Positions 47,801-56,300 of a DNA stretch of 64,000 nucleotides are shown here, piece after piece. Source of the stretch: Henriciella sp. (GTDB lineage: Bacteria; Pseudomonadota; Alphaproteobacteria; Caulobacterales; Hyphomonadaceae); assembly GCF_029937755.1 (NCBI RefSeq), contig NZ_JAPYPG010000005.1:186001-250000 (forward strand), written 5' to 3'. Position numbers and translations under genes: made by a program. The number at the start of each line of letters is the position of its first letter. The first letter of the stretch is position 1. The notes under the pieces were generated by a model. The model did no database searches. It saw nothing but the letters and a program-made list of their open reading frames with translations, and was not told the DNA's origin.

Positions 47801-48838
47801 CGGCCCGCACCGCAAAGCGCCGCCACACCCCCAACACCTACGCCCGCAGGAGCCCAGTCCGTGACCCAGTACAGCCGCCCGGCCAGTGACGCCAACGAAC
47901 GCATCCACGCAAACATGACAGCCGCCCATGCCGACTATATCGAGGCGCTGCGTGCCGCTCATGCGCACTATCTCCAGGCCTCTTCCAGCCTGCTCGGGTC
48001 GGCCTCCAGCCATGTAATCGATCACGAACCGCAACAGCGCCGCCAGCTTGCCCCGCCGCCGGCCCCCGCCGATGCTCCGCAAGCCGAGGCGCCAGCCGCA
48101 CCAGAGCCTGCCCCGCAACCGGCTGCAGCGACCGCCCCCGAGCCTCAGGCCGCCCCGGCTCCGGCAGCACCTGCACCAGCAGCGCCGGCACCGGCACCCG
48201 CCACACAGACGGCTCCGGCCGCTCCCCCTGCAGCCCCATCACAAGACTTCAGCGGCCTCGTTGCCGCCCTCGTTGCAGAGAAGACTGGCTACCCGGTCGA
48301 TATGCTCGAGCCCGACATGGACCTTGAGGGCGAGCTTGGCGTCGACTCCATCAAGCAGGTCGAAATCCTGTCGGCCCTGCGCGAAAGCATGCCGGAGCTG
48401 CCGGAAGTCGAGCCCGAACAGATCGCCGAACTGCGCACCATCCGCAAGATCGCAGACTTCCTCGCCCCTGCCGGCTCATCTGCCCCGGCGCCTGCGAAGA
48501 ATGGGAATGGCAATGGGCACACGAATGGAAACGGCAACGGCCATCACGCGCCTGCGACTGAAGTACCCGCCGCGACAGCACCAGCCCCTGCCGCGTCGGC
48601 TCCCGCCGGCGATGACATGGCCGAGCTTGTCCGTGGCCTGATCGCCGAAAAGACCGGTTATCCGCCAGAAATGCTCGAGGACGATATGGACCTCGAAGGC
48701 GAACTTGGCGTCGACTCCATCAAGCAGGTCGAAATCCTCTCGGCCTTGCGCGAGCAGATGCCCAACCTGCCAGAAGTCGAACCGGAGCAGATCGCCGAGC
48801 TTCGCTCGATCCGGAAGATCGCCGATTTTTTTGGCTAG
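44840..48838 (+). CDS. pfaA: PfaA-type polyketide/PUFA synthase: KS-AT-ACP-ACP
   Basis: The 1332-residue iterative synthase subunit has a ketosynthase (residues about 8-470; Cys210 in DAACASSLS, HGTGT near 350, GHTKAAAG near 387) and an acyltransferase (about 570-880; GQGSQYVGMG, Ser675 in GHSFGE). A Pro/Ala-rich linker of some 200 residues follows, then two near-identical acyl carrier domains with ELGVDSIKQVEIL (Ser near 1168 and 1291). PfaA proteins usually have 4-9 ACPs and end with a ketoreductase. Here there are two, and the frame stops at TAG after ACP2 while the ketoreductase continues in the -1 frame. ATG has GGAGGGG upstream. Confidence 0.94.
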   Translation: MTSKTTHPADIAVVGLGAMFPGRGNTAGFWRDIAEGVDTLGPVPETHWLIEDYYDADPRAKDKTYGRRGGFLSPQGFDPLAFGIPPNQIEATDTAQLLALIVAQQALDEAEAATNGVIDRKRTSCVLGVASATELVGHMSGRLQRPAWVKGLREAGLPETQVQEIADRISSNFSEWKESTFPGLLGNVVAGRIANRMDLGGSNFVTDAACASSLSAVQVALHELNSGDSDMVLAGGVDTLNDILMYMCFSKTPALSPTEDCRPFSDKADGTMLGEGIGIVALRRLEDAERDGNRIHAVIKGIGAGSDGRATAIYAPLPDGQARALKRAYEQAGYDPRTVELIEAHGTGTKAGDAAELGGLKLVFSPDGEPVDEPWCAIGSVKSQIGHTKAAAGSASLIKTVMALSRKAYPPTIKVDQRAPALTGSPFYPNRELRPWVRKSDHARRAAVSSFGFGGSNFHLTLEEYTGPNAAQPERTLSAELFMISADTPERLEKILEALAARLEHEEDLAIVASETHSAFDITAPCRASIVATDNEDYAEKAGKLAWLLSSAQAEAAPRPKGVSVSLSPASPGKLAFLMPGQGSQYVGMGRDLALAFPEARTAWDLAASHKKTGKQALHNLAFPPSAYTPEEAVEQADRLTAMENAQPALAAASLAVLAVLDKAGLSPEMAAGHSFGEIMALQAAGALSADDALTVAHKRAKLMAKAAASNEGAMLATQAAAEALAPILEDHPDVVIANDNAPTQTVLSGPVEAIEAARAAIEAAGIKARRLPVASAFHSPIVAGAVDPFRKALEKVDFAKARFPVFANVSAKRYPLAYARQRDLLATQIESPVKFRSIIEAMAEDGVTTFVEAGPGTVLTALVGQILPGKANAVALDDKKGDGLAAFLSGLGKLAVLGHAVDFKALFANMPAPQPRKPRSKHAIDLNGANYHKPYPPKGGAASLPPPNPERSAPAQPAAAATRPEPRTVAPPSPTPKPDQTPEPPARPAPQSAATPPTPTPAGAQSVTQYSRPASDANERIHANMTAAHADYIEALRAAHAHYLQASSSLLGSASSHVIDHEPQQRRQLAPPPAPADAPQAEAPAAPEPAPQPAAATAPEPQAAPAPAAPAPAAPAPAPATQTAPAAPPAAPSQDFSGLVAALVAEKTGYPVDMLEPDMDLEGELGVDSIKQVEILSALRESMPELPEVEPEQIAELRTIRKIADFLAPAGSSAPAPAKNGNGNGHTNGNGNGHHAPATEVPAATAPAPAASAPAGDDMAELVRGLIAEKTGYPPEMLEDDMDLEGELGVDSIKQVEILSALREQMPNLPEVEPEQIAELRSIRKIADFFG

Positions 48839-48873
48839 GGGGCGCGCCGGCGCCTGAGCGCGCCGCCCGCCCC
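48826..48873 (+). other. Candidate -1 ribosomal frameshift signal joining ACP and KR
   Basis: In the pfaA frame the codons are GAT TTT TTT GGC TAG, so T TTT TTT (48826-48832) is in exact X XXY YYZ register. Six bases later a GC-rich stem-loop begins: GGGGCG (48839-48844) with CGCCCC (48868-48873), enclosing CGGCGC (48848-48853) with GCGCCG (48860-48865). A -1 slip continues as WLGGAPAPERAA into a Pro/Ala linker and the ketoreductase. A single-base sequencing or natural indel is the main alternative. Confidence 0.5.
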
Positions 48874-48903
48874 GCGCCTGATCCGGCACCGCCTGCTGAA
48901 ACG

Positions 48904-50328
48904 TTGGCGGTGCGTGCGGTCACATACCAGCCGCAGATCCCCGTCGGCAGGGTCACGCCCGGCCTGCGTGAGGCCGCGCTGATAGAATTCATCGGCAGCG
49001 ATCCGGCACACGGACAGGCCATCGTTCAGGCCATGCTGGAAGCGGGCTTTGTCATCCGCGAAGTCGCCCAGCCCTCCGGTCAGGCCGATGCGCTGATCCT
49101 CGCCCATGGCCTTACCGGCACGACGCTCGACGCCCATTGCGGCGCGCTGGAAGCCATCTCGGCTCAGGCGAAACGTTTCGAGGAACGCGGTGGAACGCTG
49201 ATCCTGCTTCAGGACACCGGCGGGCGCTTCCAGCCAACCGACCATCGCGCCTGGCGCGGCGGCCTGACCGGGCTGGCCCGCACAGCCGCCCGTGAATTCC
49301 CCAAGGCGACCGTGCGCGCTATCGACATGGACATTGCCGATCTCGGTCTGCAGGGCGCGACCGACCGCCTGGTCGAGGAGCTATTGAGCGGTGGCACTGC
49401 CCCGTGTGTTGGCCTGTCGGCACAAGGCCGGCTCGTTCCAGCCGATGGCCTTGCTGCGCTGCCCGGCAACCGGCCGGGCCTGATCGGCTCACAGGATGTG
49501 ATCCTTGTCACGGGCGGTGCGCGTGGGGTCACCGCTGATTGTATCATCGAACTCGCCCGGCGCACGCAGGCGCGGTTTGCCCTGCTCGGCCGCTCCGCAA
49601 TCACACCGTGGCCCGACGACCTTGCCCCTGTCACAGATGAGAAGGCCCTGCGCGGCGCCCTTGCCGCCCGCGCCAAGGCGAAAGGCGAGAAAGTCTCGCC
49701 CGCAGCCCTCAACAAGGAGGCGCGCGCCCTGCTGTCGGGTGCCGAAATCCGCAGTACGCTGGGCGCCATCGAACAGGCTGGCGGCAAGGCGCTTTACGTA
49801 CCGACCGATGTCGCCGACCCGGCTGCTTTGGTTGACGCGCTGTCACGCATTGAGGCCGGCCTTGGTCCGGTCACCGGTCTTGTCCATGGCGCAGGCGTTC
49901 TGGCCGACAAGCTGATCCGCGAGAAGACCCGTGACCAGGTGGAAAAGGTCTTTGCGCCAAAAATTTCCGGCCTTGAAGCGATCCTTGCACTGATCAACCC
50001 CAACCAGCTGAAAACAATTGCCTTTTTCTCATCTGTCGCAGCCCGGTACGGCAATGCCGGGCAGGCTGATTATGCGATGGCGAACGAGATCCTGAACCGC
50101 ATGGCACACTGGCTGAAAGCCGCAAATCCTGACGCCGCGATTACCTCACTTGGCTGGGGCCCATGGGATGGCGGCATGGTGGATGAGAGCCTGAAAGCGA
50201 AATTTGCCGAAATGGGCGTTTCCCTCATCCCGCGTATGGCGGGGGCCAACCTTTTTGCGGACGCGGTGCTTGCTGGCGATGCCTGCCCTGTGGAACTCGT
50301 GATCGGCTCCGAGATTGCCCATGGCTGA
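48904..50328 (+). CDS. Ketoreductase domain of PfaA (separate frame)
   Basis: The 474 residues from TTG 48904 match the PfaA C-terminal ketoreductase: a degenerate N-terminal Rossmann half (ALILAHGLTGTTLDAHCGAL, LTGLARTAAREFP), then the NADPH site ILVTGGARGVTADCI, VHGAGVLADKLI, and FFSSVAARYGNAGQADYAMA with catalytic Ser and Tyr. It reduces 3-ketoacyl-ACP. No Shine-Dalgarno precedes any start codon, and the frame is open and linker-like (APAPERAARPAPDPAPPAE) right back to the pfaA stop. Expression as an extension of PfaA by frameshifting therefore fits better than independent initiation. It overlaps the next gene by eight bases. Confidence 0.85.
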   Translation: MAVRAVTYQPQIPVGRVTPGLREAALIEFIGSDPAHGQAIVQAMLEAGFVIREVAQPSGQADALILAHGLTGTTLDAHCGALEAISAQAKRFEERGGTLILLQDTGGRFQPTDHRAWRGGLTGLARTAAREFPKATVRAIDMDIADLGLQGATDRLVEELLSGGTAPCVGLSAQGRLVPADGLAALPGNRPGLIGSQDVILVTGGARGVTADCIIELARRTQARFALLGRSAITPWPDDLAPVTDEKALRGALAARAKAKGEKVSPAALNKEARALLSGAEIRSTLGAIEQAGGKALYVPTDVADPAALVDALSRIEAGLGPVTGLVHGAGVLADKLIREKTRDQVEKVFAPKISGLEAILALINPNQLKTIAFFSSVAARYGNAGQADYAMANEILNRMAHWLKAANPDAAITSLGWGPWDGGMVDESLKAKFAEMGVSLIPRMAGANLFADAVLAGDACPVELVIGSEIAHG

Positions 50329-53300
50329 CGGCGGGTTTGAGCCGATTGCCATTGTCGGACGCGGCTGCGTCCTGCCCGGCGCGCTAACGCCAGCCGCGCT
50401 ATGGCAAGCCGTGCTCGAGGATCGCGACCTGCTGAGCCAGGCGCCTGCGGGAAAGTGGGGCGTCACCGATAGCGAACAGGCCGCCATGAGCTATCGCGGC
50501 GGCTTCGTCACCGGCTTTGACGACGTCTTCGACCCGTCCGCATACGATCTTGGCGAGATCGGCGTGCTCAGCCTCGACCCGCTTTTCCAGTGGCTGCTGC
50601 ATGCGGGGCGTGAGGCCTGGCAAGAGGCCGGTAGCCCGAAGGTGAAGCGCAAGAAGCTCGGTGTCATCGCCGGAAATCTCGGCTATCCGAGCCGTACGCT
50701 CTGTGACTTTGCCGGTGATATCTGGGACAGCGGCCAGTCCGAAATCGAGCCCTTTAACCGCTTCAATACCGGTGGCCCCGCCCGCCTGCTCGCACAGGCG
50801 CTTGGCGCAAAAGGCCCGGCCTTTGCGCTGGATGCCGCCTGCGCATCCTCGCTGTATGCCGTGAAACTCGCCTGTGACCGGCTGCAGGACGGCTCGCTCG
50901 ATGTGGCGGTCGCGGCAGCGGTGAACGGGGCCGATAACCTTATCCTGCATCAGGGCTTCTCGGCGCTGAACGCGCTCAGCCCCACAGGCCGGTCGCGTCC
51001 CTTCGTGAAAGGCGCTGACGGGCTTGTCCCGGCTGAAGGCGCAGCAGCCATCGTGCTGAAACGGCTGGCCGACTGCACCAGCGATGACACGGTGTACGGT
51101 GTCATTCGCGGCATTGGCCTTTCCAATGATGGCCGGCGCAAATCGCTATTGGCGCCGGATGAAGGCGGACAGGCCGAAGCCATGGCGGCAGCCTGGGCCA
51201 TGTCCGGGCTTGATCCGTCTGCGGACATTGGCCTCGTTGAAGCGCACGCCACAGGCACACCCACCGGTGACAAGGTCGAACTGATGGCGACCGCGCAGCA
51301 TTTCGCCGGTGTTGACGGCCTGCCTGTTGGCTCGCTCAAGGGCAATCTTGGCCACCTGATAACCGCAGCAGGTCTGGCCAGCCTCATCAAGATGAGCTTC
51401 GCCATCAATGAGGGCATCATACCGCCGACCCGGCTCGACGGCGCGGCGCTGGATAGTTTTTCCACCTCCACCCTCATCCCTGCCCGCAAGGCTGATTGGC
51501 CGGCAGACCGACAGCGCGTCGCCGCGATCAGCAATTTCGGCTTTGGCGGCAATAATGCCCACTTGATCCTGACAGCTGATGAGGGTGAGCGCCCGAAACC
51601 GCCGAAGCGCAAGCGCTCGAAACCCGAAGCGGTGATCTGCTCGACAGGACTGTCCATGGGCCCTGACCGGGGCGTGGCAGCAGTGCTGCAGCGCCTCTCG
51701 CGTCCGCCACAACAGGCACGCGGTGCGATGGCAGAGGTCGCTTCCCAGCCTAAATTGTTGCGCACCCCGCCATCCGAGCTGCGATCGGCTCAAGGTCAGC
51801 AGCTCGCCCTTTATGATGCGGTCGATGAGGCTCTGAACCGCCACCCGCTCGAGGACGGCGCACGCGTCGGCGTGTTCACCGGCTTTTCCTGTTCGCCTGA
51901 GGCAGCCCGCTGGATGCTCCGTGCCCGGATTGCCGAGCGACTGGGTCTTGATCCACAGGCGCCGGAAACTGATGCGATCCGGAATGACATCGCGCCGCCG
52001 CTCAAGGCTGGTGATGTGCTCGGTGCGATGCCGAACGTCTCGGCCAACCGCATCAATGTCCGGGGCGACTGGCGCGCGCTTGGCTTCGCCGTGATGGAAG
52101 AAGAGGTGTCGGGCCTGCGCGCACTGGAGCTCGCCATGCGCGCGCTTGAGGCCGGCGAAATCGACGCCGCCATCGTTGCTGCCGCCGACCTCTCTTCCGA
52201 CCCTGTTCACGAAACCGCTACCCGCGAAACAGGCGGCGATGCCGCTGTGGCGTTTGTCCTGAAGCGGGCCGGCGAAGCCGATGGCCCGCTTCTGAAATCG
52301 CTGAAGCTCGACGGTGCGCGGGCTAAGCCAACGCTGTTTGAACACCTCTATGGCCGCTCACATGCCGCTGGCAGCCTCGCCCGGCTCGCGGTGCAGGCCG
52401 AACTGACCGCGCGCGGCCTGATGCTGGAAGACACAGGGCTCGCCCCCTCGCTGGACCGCAAGGCCCTGAAGCTCGCACTCCCTGGGGGAACAGCAAAGCT
52501 GAAGGCGACCCCACGCCCGGCACCCGATTTGCTGCGCCAGGCACCGCTGCTCGAAACCTATGCCGCCGACACGCCCGAAGCGCTCGCCAAAGCAATAAGT
52601 ATTGGCCAACAGGGCGGATCGGGGCTTTCCCGCCTCGCCTTCGTCGCGAGCGATGAAACCTCGCTTGCGGCTAAACGGGATGTCGCCCTCGCTGCGCTCA
52701 AATCAGGCCACGCGCCAGCAGGCGACGGCATTCATTATGGCGCCGGTCCAGCGGCAGGCGATCTCGCCTTCGTCTTTACCGGCGCCGCCGCGGCCTATCC
52801 CGGCATGGGACTCGGGCTGTTTGCCGCTTTCCCAGAGCTCGGCCCGTTGATGACGCAGAAATTCCCGGCGGCCCAGGATGTCGCCCGGCTGCTCGCCACG
52901 GGTCTTGCACCGGCCTATGATCAGCTGCGGGCCACCACGCTTATCACGCAAGCCCAACATATCCTCCTGACGCGGCTGCTCGGTCTCAAGCCGAGCGTGG
53001 CCATGGGGCTTTCCTCCGGTGAAACCAATTCGCTTATTGCGTTCGGCGCCTGGGTCGATGCCGACGGTCTCATGGCGACGATCGGTGAAAGCGGGATGTA
53101 TACGGAAGACCTGGCCGGCGCCTTCCGGACCGCGCAGGCCGCCTGGAAGGATGATGCCCCCGTCGAGTGGCAGACATGGCGCGTGCGGGCGGAGGAAGCC
53201 CGCATCCGTACAGCGCTTGAAGACGAACCGCGCTGCGACCTCACCATTCTTTACAGCCCGACCGACGGTGTCATCTCAGGAGACGCGGCTGCCTGCCAGC

Positions 53301-56300
53301 GCGCACTGAAACAGCTTGGTGGGTCGGCGATCCGTGTGCCGCATGACCTTGTCGTCCATACACCCATGATGGCGCCCTATGAAAAGACCTGGCACCAGCT
53401 CCATCACCGCAAGACAAAAGCGCCCAAGGGCGTCCGCTTCTACGCCAATGCCGTGAATGGCGCATACACGCCGAATGCGGATACGATTGCTGACATGCTC
53501 ACGGGGCAGGCCGTTTCGGAGATCCACTTTCCGAAGACGCTCGCCCAAGCCCATGCCGATGGCGTGCGGACCTTTGTGGAGATCGGCCCGCGCGACACGC
53601 TGACCGGCGCAGTCCGTGAGACGCTGGGCGAGACTGTTCAGGCTGTCGCGGCAGACCGGTTCGGGCAGCCTGCCCTGATGGACATTGCAACGCTCAGTGC
53701 GACAGTCTTCGCGGCCGGGCACACCATCGACACAGGCTGGATAAAGACCCGCCTCGCCGAAGCCCGCAACAACGCCATACCGTTACGCACAAAGGCTCCC
53801 GGCGAGATGGTCTTCCCCGCCCACGCCCCGCTGCCCCGCCTGCCGAAGCGGCACCCGAAGAGACACGTTTCAAGACCGGAGGCGAAAGCCCTGAAACCCT
53901 TTACTCCGCCCCCGCCAAAACCGGCCACCGGACGCACACTCCACCTCCCGCCCGGGTCGACGTGGACAGCGCCATCCGGTCCCGGCACTAAGGCCACGGC
54001 GCTCCTCGAACGGCCTCAGACGACACCGACGGCTCGCCGCGCTACGCCGAAGCTGGCCACGGCGGCGAAACCGCATGTCCGCCCGCTGGAGCGCTGGGAG
54101 CCGACCGGCCCGAGCTTTACGCGCGCCGAGCTGGAGCAGGCGGCCGCTGGAAGGATTTCCGATGTGTTCGGCCCGCAATTTTCCGCGCAGGATAAATTCC
54201 GTCGACAGGTCCGCATGCCACGTCCTCCGCTGCTGCTGTGCGACCGGATCACCGGCATCGACGCGGAAGCGCTGGTTCAGGGCAAGGGCACGATCTGGAC
54301 GGAAACCGATGTCACCGATGGCCATTGGGCCGTCAGCGACGGCGTTCTGCGCCCCGGCCCGCTGATCGAGGCTGGTCAGGCCGATCTTGCGCTCATCTCC
54401 TGGATGGGCGCCGACATGCTGAACTGTTCTGATCGCGTCTACCGCCTGCTCGGTTGTGAGCTGACCTTCCATGAAGGCGGCCTGCCGCGCGTGGGCGAAA
54501 CCGTCCGTTTCCAGATTTCCATCAAGGGCCATGCGGAGCTGTCCGGCGTGCGCATGTTCTTCTTCGAATATGACGGCTATGCCGATGACCGGCTGGTTCT
54601 GTCGGTGCGCAACGGACAGGCAGGCTTCTTCACCGATGAAGAACTTGCCAACTCCAAGGGCGTCCTCTGGGACGCCGAAACGGACAGCGCGCCAACCGCC
54701 GATGCCGTGCTGGACAAAATGGCGCCGACGGCGAAGCGCAGCTTCAGTGCTGCCGAGGTCGCCGCCTTCCGCGCGGGCGATACGTTCCGCTGCTTCGGCG
54801 AGGGCTTCGAGCGCGCTGCGCCGCAGACCAGACCTGCCCGACTGCCGTCCGGACGGCTCGCCTTGTTCGATGATATCGAGAGCTTCGATCCAGCAGGCGG
54901 GCCATGGGGGCGCGGCTATCTGAAAGCCCGCCAGCATGTGCCGAAAGACGCCTGGTTCTATGATGGCCACTTCCACGAAGACCCCTGCATGCCGGGCACG
55001 CTGATGGCCGAGGCCGCCGTGCAGGCGCTGGAATTCACCGCCGCCGCCATGGGCCTCACCGTGGACCGCGACAGCCATGTCTTCGAGCCTATGCCGGGCG
55101 AGGCCGCGACCTTCTATTGCCGTGGCCAGGTCATTCCGGACGCCGATCATGACGTCACCTATGAGGTCTTCGTGGACGAGGTGATCGATGGCGAAGAGCC
55201 GGTCGTCTTCGCGAGCCTTCTTGCACGCTCGGATGGCCGCAAGGTCTTCTACTGCCCCCGCTTCGGCGTACGCCTGCGCCGCCAGTGGCCGGAAATGAAG
55301 AAGGCGGCCAACGTCCCGCATTACGTCAATGATGAGTGCGATGTGCGCGGTGACGAGGCCGCCATGATCGAATGCGGCTCGGGTGCCCCAAGCAATGCGT
55401 TTGGCTCCATGTATGCGCCCTTCGACACGCGTGGCGCCGTCCCGCGCCTGCCGCAGCCGCCTTACCATATGGTGAGCCGCGTCCTGTCCGTGAGTGGACC
55501 ATCCGGCCAGCAGAAGGCCGGGCTCACCGCCGTCGCCGAATACGACATCCCACCGGATGCCTGGTACTTCCTCGATGGCGGCACAGGCACCATGCCTTTC
55601 TCGGTGCTGACCGAAGTCATCCTGCAGCCCTGCGGCTGGCTCGCCTCCTATTCGGGCTTTGCCCTGTCCGGCGAGACGCGTTTCCGCAATCTTGACGGCA
55701 AGGGCACGACCGCGCGCCAGATCCGCCCTGAAGACGGCACGATCCGCACACGGACAACCCTTACCCGCTGCTCTCGCGTCGGCCCGATGACCATTGTCTT
55801 CTTCGAACTCGAAGCGACCCTCGCAGACGGGACACCTGTCGTGACGCTGGAGACGAGCTTCGGCTTCTTCACGAAGGCGTCGCTGGCCGCACAGGCTGGC
55901 CTGAAAGCCAGCGACGAGGCGCGTGCCTTCATCAATGCACCCGCCGATCCGCCAAGCGAGGCCGAAACCGTCCTGCCGGCTTCCACTGGCAGGCTTGGCC
56001 TTCTTGATTTGATCGACCGATATGAGCCGGACGGCGGCGAAAACGGCCTTGGCCGCATCCGCGCGCGCCAAAGCGTCGATCCCTATGCCTGGTATTTCCG
56101 CGCGCACTTTTTCTCCGACCCGGTCCAGCCCGGCTCGCTCGGCCTCGACATGCTGGTCCAGCTGCTCGCCCGCGCCGCTGATCTGAAGGGAGCCGGCGCC
56201 GGCTTCGACGATCCGGTCTGGGAACCGGTCGCCCCCGGCAATGAGGTGGCCTGGACCTATCGCGGTCAGGTCACGCCAACAGCGAAACAGGTCACGGCAA

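Noticed and set aside
50383-50396. GCTAACGCCAGCCG within the PfaC-like gene resembling the XylR operator
   Set aside because: Poor match in the left half and located within codons of a conserved ketosynthase region.
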